Assembly: GCA_021730945.1 (NCBI GenBank)
Contig: JAKFYH010000023.1
Coordinates: 62,001 to 126,000, forward strand
Origin: Acidobacteriota bacterium
Lineage (GTDB): Bacteria > Acidobacteriota > Vicinamibacteria > Vicinamibacterales > UBA2999
Length of the DNA: 64,000 nucleotides
Direction: 5' to 3'
Shown here: positions 1 to 7,409 of the stretch, piece after piece
Layout of the letters: each line of letters opens with the position of its first letter
Numbering within the stretch: position 1 is the stretch's first letter
Made by a program: the position numbers and the translations under genes
The notes under the pieces: model-generated
Database searches by the model: none
What the model saw: the letters and a program-made list of their open reading frames with translations, nothing else
Told to the model about the DNA's origin: nothing

Positions 1-387
1 ACGACGGCTGAGGATGAGGTCGTAATCGCCGAACTCCCTGAGCAGGTTCACGATCTGGTCGGCCCCGAGTTCCCCGTCGGCCGAAATCAGGCTCACGGCC
101 TGGCCGCGGGTGTGGGCGAACCCGGTCCTGAGCGCGGCGCCGAAACCGCGATTCTGCGGGTGATGGATCGCTGTCAGCTCTGGATGCGTTGCGGCCAGCG
201 CATCCATCACGGCCCCGGTCTGGTCGCGACTGCCGTCGTCAACCAAAATGACCTCGAACCCGTCAACCCAGGGGTTGTCGGCCATCACGGCCAGGATCTC
301 GCGCACCACCGGCTCGACGTTGTCGGCTTCGTTGAACGCCGGCATGACCAGGCTCAACATCGGTGGTTTGAGTGAGGAAGCGGTCAC
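1..387 (-). CDS. Glycosyltransferase family 2, 3' end cut by window edge
   Basis: Partial gene whose C-terminus lies outside the window. The visible 129 codons begin like a GT-A glycosyltransferase: SLVMPAFNEADNVEP close to the N-terminus, then VILVDDGSRDQT, then LISADGEL where the metal-binding DxD-like motif is expected. It probably transfers a sugar from a nucleotide donor to a lipid or growing glycan at the cytoplasmic membrane face. The chosen start is GTG at 387, which overlaps the upstream TGA as GTGA, the rule in this locus. ATG at 360 would remove nine residues and still keep the fold. The upstream neighbour is an LPG-synthase-type membrane protein. Acceptor and sugar cannot be told from this fragment. 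Confidence 0.88.
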   Translation of the reverse strand, partial: MTASSLKPPMLSLVMPAFNEADNVEPVVREILAVMADNPWVDGFEVILVDDGSRDQTGAVMDALAATHPELTAIHHPQNRGFGAALRTGFAHTRGQAVSLISADGELGADQIVNLLREFGDYDLILSRR

Positions 388-1388
388 GCTGGCCTTCCGT
401 CAGGGTCTTTGGCGGCGGCGCCCTGCTCGGCCAGGTTGCGGAGCCCGCCGAGCGACAGGCCCTTGCGGGCCAGGCTCCAGGTCCCGAACACGGTGACCAC
501 CAGAATCGACATCGCGTGGCTGACCAGGGCGAAGGCAAACGCCCGGCTGGCGTCGGGCATCCACGGGGTGACGCCGACCATCGCCGAGTAGTGATACACG
601 CCGATGCCGGCCGGCGGCGCCGGCAGGATGCCGGCGAGGTTGATGATCACGATCGCGAAGGCGCCACCAAACCACGGCGCCGCGGCGGAGAAGGCGGCAA
701 GGACGAAGCTGGCACTGGCCGCGGCGCAGATCCAGCCGGCGAGTGTGATGAGCAAGGCTTTCGGTATGCGCGCGCGTTCGCGGATGACACCGGTGCCGGC
801 GAGGAAACGGTCGGCCCACTCGTGCACCCGCGAGCCGGGCCCGCGCCACTGGCCGGCCCAGCGCGCCAGCCAACCGAGCGGACCCTGCGCGCCGGCCCAG
901 AGTACCAGCACAACCAATATGACCACCACCAGCAGGGTCGCCAGCGCCCCCTGCATGAAGGCCGGCACCGACATCAGCGACGACACTGCCACGCCGAAAC
1001 CAACCAGCATCAGCACGTCAAGCACCCGTTCAATCACGATGGTGCCAAACAGGCTGGTGGCGCTCGTCGAGTGGTAGCGGCCAGCCGCCACGGCGCGGGC
1101 CACGTCGCTCAAGCGGCTGGGCAGCACCAGCCCGGCCAGGGCGCCAATCGCCAGGAAGTCGAAGGCATCATGAAAACTCCACCCGTGTGCCGATCCAACC
1201 AGCACATACCAGCGCAACGCAAACAAGCCCTGCGCCAGCGCGGTCGTGAACATTGCCAGCAGCAGCCACTGCGGCGAGACACTCGCGACGGCCGACGCCA
1301 CCGCGCGCCAGTCCACTTGTCGAACCGCCACAAACAGGAGGGCCGCGCCAAGGGCAATGCCAACCATGACCAGCCAGGAACGTCTCAC
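384..1388 (-). CDS. Lysylphosphatidylglycerol synthase-type (UPF0104) integral membrane protein
   Basis: 334 residues, strongly hydrophobic, with about eight predicted membrane segments and no soluble domain. Sequence character and length match the LPG-synthase transmembrane family (PF03706), a stand-alone membrane domain often found in glycan loci and suspected of lipid flipping or lipid-linked transport. The stretch GLVLPSRLSDVARAV at about residues 89-103 resembles the conserved core of that family. The start is ATG at 1388, overlapping the TGA of the upstream WbqC gene. Its last bases overlap the start of the GT2 downstream (GTGA). It is not a Wzx/MATE flippase. A role in moving a lipid-linked intermediate is inference. 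Confidence 0.85.
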   Translation of the reverse strand: MRRSWLVMVGIALGAALLFVAVRQVDWRAVASAVASVSPQWLLLAMFTTALAQGLFALRWYVLVGSAHGWSFHDAFDFLAIGALAGLVLPSRLSDVARAVAAGRYHSTSATSLFGTIVIERVLDVLMLVGFGVAVSSLMSVPAFMQGALATLLVVVILVVLVLWAGAQGPLGWLARWAGQWRGPGSRVHEWADRFLAGTGVIRERARIPKALLITLAGWICAAASASFVLAAFSAAAPWFGGAFAIVIINLAGILPAPPAGIGVYHYSAMVGVTPWMPDASRAFAFALVSHAMSILVVTVFGTWSLARKGLSLGGLRNLAEQGAAAKDPDGRPA

Positions 1389-2113
1389 GTGGCCGCTCCC
1401 GGAGCATCGGGCCGAGGCATCAACAGCTGGGCGACTCCCTCGACTCCCGCGTGGAAGAGGGCATCGATGATCGACAGTCCCGCGATAAACGCGCCGTCCG
1501 GCCGCTGGGGGTAGACCGGGTGAAGGTAGCGTTGGTACTCCACCGTCACACCCTCGGCCTGCAACACCGATTCGTCCAGGTACCCGCCTGACCCGTCGCC
1601 GGACAAGTAAGTCGTGCCGCCGACCCGCTTGACCAGGTTGGCCACCAACTCGGACTTCCCGCCCGAGATGTCGAGCGTGGAGCTGCGGACGATGGGCGTC
1701 GCCAGACCCAGCTGCTCGGCGATCGCGGTAATGGCGTGCATGTTGTAGTCGGCCAGCAGGTCGGCAGGAGTCTCAACCCAGGACTCGACCAGGGGGAAGA
1801 CGTCCCGGAAGGCCTGGGCCCGGCCGTAATTGGTGCGCAACAACTGGAGCAGCTTGCGCCGCCAGGGCATCCGGTTGTCGATCTGCATTTGATCGATTCG
1901 CCGGAAGCCGTCGTAGTCGCGGGCGACCGGCATGGTGACCCAGGCCGCCTCGGCATTCACCCTGAGCTTGACGCGGTTCGACCAGTTGCCTTCCGACTTC
2001 GGAAACTGAATATGGTCGAGCACGACAAAGACATCGGCCCTGGCCATCTTGTCGAAGAACCCCAGCCACGGGAAAAAATTGGGCTGATGGATCGCAACCA
2101 GGCGTCGGGACAT
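1385..2113 (-). CDS. WbqC family protein
   Basis: 242 residues beginning VAIHQPNFFPWLGFFDKM, the hallmark N-terminus of the WbqC-like family (PF08889), followed by a DHIQFPKSEGNWSNR stretch. WbqC proteins occur in O-antigen and capsule clusters; their reaction is not firmly established, and roles in amino-sugar modification or acyl/aminoacyl transfer have been suggested. Full length for the family. It lies between a GNAT acetyltransferase upstream and the LPG-synthase-type membrane protein downstream, in a block of sugar N-modification genes. Start ATG at 2113 lies 14 bases after the stop of the GNAT gene; its TGA overlaps the next ATG. Confidence 0.88.
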   Translation of the reverse strand: MSRRLVAIHQPNFFPWLGFFDKMARADVFVVLDHIQFPKSEGNWSNRVKLRVNAEAAWVTMPVARDYDGFRRIDQMQIDNRMPWRRKLLQLLRTNYGRAQAFRDVFPLVESWVETPADLLADYNMHAITAIAEQLGLATPIVRSSTLDISGGKSELVANLVKRVGGTTYLSGDGSGGYLDESVLQAEGVTVEYQRYLHPVYPQRPDGAFIAGLSIIDALFHAGVEGVAQLLMPRPDAPGAAT

Positions 2114-2127
2114 GGGATCGCGCGGTG

Positions 2128-2658
2128 TCAGCGCGCCGCCTCGTCCTTCACGATCGCCATCACCTCGACGTCTACGAACCGGCCGTCGAGGTAAACGGCG
2201 TCGCGCAATGTGCCTTCGTGATGGAATCCGGCCCGCTCGTAGGTGCGAATCGCGCGGGTATTAACCGCGAACACGTGCAGCGCGATGCGATGAAGGTTGA
2301 GATCGCGAAAGCCGAACTCAACCAGCAGCTTGACGGCCTCGGAGCCGTAGCCGCGATCGCGCGCCGAGGCCTCACCGATCCGGATCTGCAGGTCGGCGCT
2401 GCGGTTGACGGCGTGGATCGCGGTCAACTGGCAGACGCCAATCAGCCGGCCGGTGCGCTTGAGGCGAATCGCGAACGCCACCAGGTCGCGGCGGCCGGCC
2501 AGTCCGGCCAGCCATTCGCGGTGAGTCGGCTCGTGCACCGGCCGATACCCGGCGTTGTACAGCACCAGGTCGCGATCGTTGATCCACTTGAACAGGGCCG
2601 GCCCATCGGCCTTGGTCAACGGCGCCAGAATGACGCGCGCAGCAACTGCCTTGGTCAT
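2128..2658 (-). CDS. GNAT family N-acetyltransferase (RimJ/RimL type)
   Basis: About 176 residues. Hydrophobic core VILAPLTKADGPALFKWIND near the start and the acetyl-CoA-binding region IGEASARDRGYGSEAVKLL (R/Q-x-x-G-x-G/A pattern around ARDRGYGSEA) define a GNAT acyltransferase of the PF13302 type. The FRDLNLHRIALHVFAVNTRA segment is typical of RimJ/RimL relatives, many of which acetylate amino sugars rather than ribosomal proteins when found in glycan loci. I start it at ATG 2658 because that overlaps the upstream TGA as ATGA; an in-frame start at 2691 would add eleven residues not typical of the family. The substrate is probably a nucleotide-linked amino sugar (inference). Confidence 0.87.
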   Translation of the reverse strand: MTKAVAARVILAPLTKADGPALFKWINDRDLVLYNAGYRPVHEPTHREWLAGLAGRRDLVAFAIRLKRTGRLIGVCQLTAIHAVNRSADLQIRIGEASARDRGYGSEAVKLLVEFGFRDLNLHRIALHVFAVNTRAIRTYERAGFHHEGTLRDAVYLDGRFVDVEVMAIVKDEAAR

Positions 2659-3302
2659 GGCCGCGGCTCCCGGGAAACGAGGATGGTCCATTCAAACAGG
2701 GCGTAGTCGTGGATCAGCGTCACGTGGCGCGACAGGTGGCGCTTGCAGAAGTCAAAGAAGCCATTGGGATCGGCGTAGAACAGGTTCTCCGCCTTCCAGT
2801 CGACGTAGCTGGTCAGCAGGTTGAACGCGACGCCCCGCCGCGACTTCGCGTAAATGGCCGACAGGTGCCGCTTCACGTAGGCGTCCCAGTCCGCATCGCT
2901 CGCCTGCAGCTTGACGTTGAAGGTGCCCGACACGAACGAGTAGTCGGCCTCCTCGGTGACGTCAGGCCCGAGGATGAACCGCGACCGCACCGGGTCACAC
3001 TGCGTCCGTGCCGCATCGATCATCTCCTGCGAGATGTCGTAGCCGATGTACTCCGTCAGCCGCGCGCCGGGCAGGGCGTCGAGGTAACCGAACATCGCGC
3101 CGTAGCCGCAGCCCCAGTCGTTGACGGTGTAGTCGCTGCCATCGCGGGCGATCAGCCGCGACAGCCGTTCGAACCGCAGCAGGTGCGACCAGTCGTCCTT
3201 CCAGCCGACGCTCCTGGAACTCGGGCCGTGCTCGGCCAGGTTCCCCGCGTAGAGATCCCGAATCCCGGTCAGCGTCTTCGGGATCGCGTCATCGGGCGTC
3301 AT
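2655..3302 (-). CDS. Class I SAM-dependent methyltransferase
   Basis: 215 residues. The SAM-binding glycine motif is NDWGCGYGAMFGYL, followed by the acidic residue at the end of strand 2 in EYIGYDISQEMID. Later motifs ASDADWDAYVKRHLSAI and GVAFNLLTSYVD complete a Rossmann-type methyltransferase. The frame stays open far upstream, but that part lies antisense-of-frame inside the NeuD-like gene; the real start is ATG 3302, overlapping the upstream TGA. It probably O- or N-methylates a sugar or lipid-linked glycan at the cytoplasmic face. Neighbours are a NeuD-like acyltransferase and a GNAT, so a sugar decoration role fits. The exact acceptor is unknown. Confidence 0.88.
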   Translation of the reverse strand: MTPDDAIPKTLTGIRDLYAGNLAEHGPSSRSVGWKDDWSHLLRFERLSRLIARDGSDYTVNDWGCGYGAMFGYLDALPGARLTEYIGYDISQEMIDAARTQCDPVRSRFILGPDVTEEADYSFVSGTFNVKLQASDADWDAYVKRHLSAIYAKSRRGVAFNLLTSYVDWKAENLFYADPNGFFDFCKRHLSRHVTLIHDYALFEWTILVSREPRP

Positions 3303-3964
3303 AAGTTGATCTCGTCGCTGGACTTCGCAAACGGCTTGGTGCGCTCGCCGAGGTAGACCTGCTTGGGCGTGGTCGACTTCATAATCAAGGCGCCGGCGCC
3401 GATCACACAGGACTCGGCCACGGTGATGCTGTCTCGCAGCGTCGCGTTCACCCCAAGGAAGCAGTACGGCTCGATCTTGCAGTGTCCGGAAATCACCACA
3501 TGCGAGGTGATGTAGCAGTGATCGCCGACGGTGCTGTGGTGGCCAATGTGATTGCCGCTCCACAAGACGACGTTGTTGCCGATGGTGACGAAGGGCTGCA
3601 GCGTGTTGTCTTCGAAGATGAAGCAGTTGTCGCCGATCGCGGTGGCCATGTTCACGCAGTGCGGACTGACGTAGGTCAGCAGCGAATAGCCCTTGGCCTT
3701 GGCCTCGGCATAAATGCCGGCGCGAACCCGGTTGACCTGTCGGTAGCCGACCGCCACGAACATCTCGTGGCTGGCGGCCGGGTACAGGTGGTCGACATCC
3801 TCGAACGCCACCACTGGCAGCCCGCAAGACGGGCCAGCCGGCAGCCGGTCGCGGTGGGCGCAGAACGCCACCACCTCGTAGCGGCCGTCGCGGCTCAGGT
3901 AGTAGTGCACCAGCTCCGCAAAGCTGGCCGTGCCGAAGATCACGACCTTAATGGGCATGGCCAT
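3299..3964 (-). CDS. NeuD/PglD-like sugar O- or N-acyltransferase
   Basis: 221 residues in two parts. The N-terminal half begins VVIFGTASFAELVHYYLS, the nucleotide-sugar-binding Rossmann-like domain of NeuD/PglD proteins (G-T/A-x-x-F/G-A pattern). From about residue 105 hexapeptide repeats follow (IGDNCFIFEDNTLQP, IGNNVVLWSGNHIGHHS, VGDHCYITSHVVISGHC), forming a left-handed beta helix. Conserved His in GHHS fits the acetyl-CoA site. It likely acylates an amino group of a nucleotide-activated aminodeoxy sugar. Start ATG at 3964 or 3958; the gene overlaps the upstream FemAB-like gene by up to 17 bases, an unusually long overlap for this locus. Confidence 0.88.
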   Translation of the reverse strand: MAMPIKVVIFGTASFAELVHYYLSRDGRYEVVAFCAHRDRLPAGPSCGLPVVAFEDVDHLYPAASHEMFVAVGYRQVNRVRAGIYAEAKAKGYSLLTYVSPHCVNMATAIGDNCFIFEDNTLQPFVTIGNNVVLWSGNHIGHHSTVGDHCYITSHVVISGHCKIEPYCFLGVNATLRDSITVAESCVIGAGALIMKSTTPKQVYLGERTKPFAKSSDEINL

Positions 3965-4967
3965 TCTCCGTGGGCTGCAGCGACGCGTACGGCAGCGTGA
4001 AGTACCAGGGATACGCCGCCGCCAGCGCGGCTGCGCTGTGCTGCTTGAGCGAGGGATCGTTCAGCGTGATGAAGTAACGATAACGCCGCTCGTCGGCGCC
4101 CCACTTCTTCTTGAAACGGTAGACGCCTTCCTGCGTCAGCCACGTGCCGCCCCAGTTCCAGCGCGTGAATCCGCGGGCCGAGGCGTCGGTCATGGCGGTG
4201 GCTAAAATCGCCGCGGTGGGCTGCAGTGTCCGCGCCGCCTCGACCACGACGGGCATCACGTATTCGACGGTGGTCGCCGCCTCGAAGGTCAGCAGCGCCG
4301 CCAGCGGTTCGCCCTGCCGCTCAGCCAGGTGCAACCGCCAATCGCGACCCGCGGTCATTTCCCGCAGACCGGTAAAGAAGGACGCGGGCTTGGCGCGGCC
4401 GCCGATCGCCGCCATGTTCTCGCGGTGCGTCGCCTCCAGGAAGGGCAGCGCCTCGGCCGCCTCGCGCACGGTCACGCCTTCCGACCTCGCCTTCTGGATA
4501 TTGCGCCGCGCCGAGGACTCAATGCTTCCAGGCAGCGCCCCGCCGGCAAGCGTCGTCCACTGGGCAATGCGCTCATCAGTGAGGGAGTGGCGGGGAGTGG
4601 CGGTGTCCATGAAGGGATGCGAGATCCAGGTGGCCACGGCAACCGCGGCAGCCACTCGATCATACTCGGCCAGCAGCGCCGATTGCGCCGCTGCCGATAC
4701 CGACAGGATGCCGCCGTTACTGCCAAAGAACGGCAGGCTGTTGAGCACGACGCCGTATGGGCCATCACGCGCGAGCAGCGGCAGCACACCGGTCAGGCGG
4801 CCGTCTTCGATCGCCAGCCGCGACCGGCACTCACCACCGACCACGGCCAGCAGGAACCGGCGAAACGCCGGCGTGTAATAGATGAGGCCGTCGGGATGCG
4901 CGGCGACCAGCGCGGCCACCTCGGCCTCACGCCCGGCCGACCACGGTTCGATACGGAGGTCAGCCAT
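3948..4967 (-). CDS. FemAB/BioF2-like acyl- or aminoacyltransferase (GNAT fold)
   Basis: 339 residues. Two tandem GNAT-like halves are visible: an N-terminal region with IYYTPAFRRFLLAVVGG and VLPLLARDGPYG, then a C-terminal region RNIQKARSEGVTVREA, LAERQGEPLAALLTF and WNWGGTWLTQEGVYRFKKKW. The RKIRKA-like segment and the closing KKKWGA are typical of FemAB-related proteins (PF13480/PF02388) found in exopolysaccharide loci, where they are thought to attach acyl or aminoacyl groups to lipid-linked sugars. Start ATG at 4967 is one base from the upstream stop. The substrate is not readable from sequence. Confidence 0.82.
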   Translation of the reverse strand: MADLRIEPWSAGREAEVAALVAAHPDGLIYYTPAFRRFLLAVVGGECRSRLAIEDGRLTGVLPLLARDGPYGVVLNSLPFFGSNGGILSVSAAAQSALLAEYDRVAAAVAVATWISHPFMDTATPRHSLTDERIAQWTTLAGGALPGSIESSARRNIQKARSEGVTVREAAEALPFLEATHRENMAAIGGRAKPASFFTGLREMTAGRDWRLHLAERQGEPLAALLTFEAATTVEYVMPVVVEAARTLQPTAAILATAMTDASARGFTRWNWGGTWLTQEGVYRFKKKWGADERRYRYFITLNDPSLKQHSAAALAAAYPWYFTLPYASLQPTENGHAH

Positions 4968-4968
4968 C

Positions 4969-6684
4969 TCAGACGCGGAAGGCGATGTAGTCGCCGATCG
5001 CCAGCACGTCGAGTTCGGCCTGTTTGACCGACTCCACCGCTTCCTCGGGTGTGCGAATAATCGGCTCCTCGTGCATGTTGAAGCTGGTATTCACCATGAT
5101 CGAAAAGCCGCGCAGCTTCTTGTACTCCGTCAGAATGCCGAACATCGACGGATTGGTCTCGCGGTCGACCAGTTGCGGCCGCGCCGTCCCGTCGACATGG
5201 ACGATCGCGGGTGCCGCCTGCTTGCACAGGTCGGTCACGTCGTAGGTGATGGTCATGTAGGTGGCCGCGATCGAGTGCGCCGCGTCGTAGTGCATCAGGA
5301 ACCGCGGCGCGTCCTCTCGCAACAGGACCGGCGCGAACGGCATGAACTCCGTGCGCTTCAGCCGCTGGTTGAGCCAGGTATTCACCTGGGGATCGTCAGC
5401 CTTGTAGAGGATGGAGCGATTGCACAGGGCGCGTGGGCCGTATTCCATGCGGCCAGAGAAACGGGCGACGATCTTCCCCGCTTCCACCTGCTCGGCTACT
5501 TCCTGCTCCACCGCGGTCGAGCGATGCCAGCGGAAGCCGCTGGTGGCGAGGGCCGCTTCAATCTCGGCATCCGTGTAGCCCGTGCCGAGGTAGACGTCGG
5601 CGAGCGGCTGGTTGCGGCCGGCGCCGGTTCGTTCACTGTTGGCGGCGTAGCAGGCGCCCACGGCAAGGCCGCCGTCGCCCATGTGCGGGAACACATACAC
5701 GTCGCGGAAGCCCAGGTCGCGAATCTTCTGGTTCAAGCGCACATTGGCGGCGACTCCGCCACTCAGCACGACTGCCGTGCCCGCCGGATTCGGAATGTTG
5801 TCCTTGAGGTAACGGGTCTCGACGTCCTCGAGGACGCGTTGCACACCGGCCGCAATGTCCTCGCGGCTGTGGCCGGCCAGCGCCTGGCGGAGATACTCCA
5901 ACTCGGGGCGCTGGTAATAGCCACGCACCTGTGGCGCGCGGTGCGCCGGCGAGTAGGTCAGGCGTTCGCCGATGATGCGGGCGGTCTCGGTGGGATTGCC
6001 AAAGGCGGCCAGTCCCGTGACCTTGCCTTCGTGCCGGGTCGGGATGAACCCGAACAACGCCGTGACGTAGGCATAGTGATGCGCCGGGGAATGGTAGGCC
6101 GGCACGGTCTTCTCAAGGGTCATCCGGCCGCTCTCGCACGAATAGATCCGCGACGAGAAGCAATCGCCGAACGCGTCAATCGACACCGCGTGGCAACGGT
6201 CGAAGCCGGACGCGTAATAGGCGGAGGCGTTGTGACACAGGTGGTGATCGAAATTACGCACCGGAGCCTCGATACCAAGCGCCTGCAGTTCAGCCACCAA
6301 CTCCGCGTGGTTGTTGAAGAGCGGGTTGAAACGATTGCCAAAGAACGCGCGCAACAAGTACGCCATCGGCAGCCAGCCGATCAGGATGCGCAACAGCCCC
6401 ACCTTCGACAACCAGGCCGACAGCGCATGTTTCGCGCTCCCGCCGTCGACGCCACTCTCGTAGGTGAAACTCATCAACCCGCCCACCGCAACTTGCGTCA
6501 CCTGGCCGGGGGTGACGCCGGCCAGGCGCAGGCTCTCGGCAATCGCCAGCTTCGGGAAGCCGGCATAGCACTTCTCCCGGTTCATCCGCTCTTCGTTGAC
6601 GGCGGCGACGATGCGGCCGTCAACCAGGACGGCGGCGCCGGAATCGTAACTGTACGAAAGCCCGAGAATGACGTGTCTGGACAT
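4969..6684 (-). CDS. Carbamoyltransferase, NodU/CmcH family
   Basis: 571 residues, usual length for the family. The N-terminal Kae1/actin-like domain starts HVILGLSYSYDSGAAVLVDG and AAVNEERMNREK; the metal-binding HHLCHNAS motif is at about residues 147-154. The C-terminal YrdC-like part carries FSGRMEYGPRALCNRSIL, matching the conserved GxxExGPRALGNRS motif, with Cys in place of the more usual Gly. NodU/CmcH enzymes use carbamoyl phosphate and ATP to form carbamoyl-AMP and carbamoylate a hydroxyl on a sugar or antibiotic. Here it would add O-carbamoyl groups to a sugar residue of the polymer. It starts at ATG 6684, sharing one base with the upstream TGA. Confidence 0.93.
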   Translation of the reverse strand: MSRHVILGLSYSYDSGAAVLVDGRIVAAVNEERMNREKCYAGFPKLAIAESLRLAGVTPGQVTQVAVGGLMSFTYESGVDGGSAKHALSAWLSKVGLLRILIGWLPMAYLLRAFFGNRFNPLFNNHAELVAELQALGIEAPVRNFDHHLCHNASAYYASGFDRCHAVSIDAFGDCFSSRIYSCESGRMTLEKTVPAYHSPAHHYAYVTALFGFIPTRHEGKVTGLAAFGNPTETARIIGERLTYSPAHRAPQVRGYYQRPELEYLRQALAGHSREDIAAGVQRVLEDVETRYLKDNIPNPAGTAVVLSGGVAANVRLNQKIRDLGFRDVYVFPHMGDGGLAVGACYAANSERTGAGRNQPLADVYLGTGYTDAEIEAALATSGFRWHRSTAVEQEVAEQVEAGKIVARFSGRMEYGPRALCNRSILYKADDPQVNTWLNQRLKRTEFMPFAPVLLREDAPRFLMHYDAAHSIAATYMTITYDVTDLCKQAAPAIVHVDGTARPQLVDRETNPSMFGILTEYKKLRGFSIMVNTSFNMHEEPIIRTPEEAVESVKQAELDVLAIGDYIAFRV

Positions 6685-7409
6685 CAGCGAATGTTCTCGC
6701 GACCGACCGCAGTAATCGCCGCGTCGTACTTGGCGGCCTGGTAGGCGGCGCGGCCCTCAATGGCGCGGGCCACTCGCGCCCGCGGTGACATCGGCTCGGG
6801 CACCCACCACTCGGGATGCGTCAGCACCTGCAGCCGGGGATGCCCGGCAGCGACCAGTTCGATGAGCGGTGCGTGGCGCCAGTAGCCGTTGGAATCGGAT
6901 CCGTAGCCGAACCGGTCGCGAATCGATCGGCCGTAGGCGTTGACCAGGCCGCCAATCCGGTCGGCATCGTCCACGGCACCGCCCACATCAGGGTCATGAA
7001 ACGAGAGCGCCGCCACCGGCGCGCCGGCGATGCGCTCGACCAGCGCGGCTTCGGCGGCCACCGCCGTCTCGAGCGACGGGCCCATCGCCGGAACGAACCG
7101 GCGGTCAAAGTGCAGGCCGACCTCGTGCCCGAGGGCGACAATGGCGCGCAAGCGATCGACGATCGCATCCTCAAGCGCGTGGTAGAAGCGGCTGTGGAGG
7201 TGCACGAAATAGGTGGCCTTGACGTTTTCGGCGTGCTCGATGGTGGCCAGGGCCAGCGCCCGGTGCATCGACATGTCGATATCGTGGCGCCACAGCACGC
7301 CCGCCTCGGCCGTGACTGCGTCGGCGAACGAGAGGAATGGGTAGCGCTCGCGCGCTGCCTGCACCAGCCGCCGGTAGGCCGCCTCGGTAAAGTCCTGATC
7401 GTGGCTCAC
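6684..7409 (-). CDS. Polysaccharide deacetylase-superfamily protein
   Basis: About 241 residues. VLWRHDIDMSMHRALAL matches the first NodB motif (the D-D/H pair that binds the catalytic base and metal). KATYFVHLHSRFYHAL and LGHEVGLHFDRRF follow, the second His-containing region, here GHEVGLHFD rather than the standard H-S/T-x-x-H. This variant is common in a subgroup of deacetylase-like proteins from glycan loci and may act on non-GlcNAc substrates. Start GTG at 7409 overlaps the upstream TGA as GTGA; ATG 7424 is possible. The neighbouring amidotransferase and carbamoyltransferase suggest it acts on amino sugar precursors or the assembled glycan. No signal peptide, so a cytoplasmic role is likely. 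Confidence 0.82.
   Translation of the reverse strand: MSHDQDFTEAAYRRLVQAARERYPFLSFADAVTAEAGVLWRHDIDMSMHRALALATIEHAENVKATYFVHLHSRFYHALEDAIVDRLRAIVALGHEVGLHFDRRFVPAMGPSLETAVAAEAALVERIAGAPVAALSFHDPDVGGAVDDADRIGGLVNAYGRSIRDRFGYGSDSNGYWRHAPLIELVAAGHPRLQVLTHPEWWVPEPMSPRARVARAIEGRAAYQAAKYDAAITAVGRENIR

Noticed and set aside
384-1388. A Wzx-type flippase, suggesting a Wzx/Wzy pathway.
   Set aside because: Length and motifs match the LPG-synthase membrane family and not MATE/Wzx proteins; Wzm and Wzt indicate ABC export.
372-1514. Long open frame on the plus strand opposite the membrane protein, and many like it (for example 4882-6744, 14277-16175, 35688-38156).
   Set aside because: They lie antisense to genes with clear family motifs, have His/Arg/Gln/Ala-rich compositions without domains, and are expected from codon bias in high-GC DNA.
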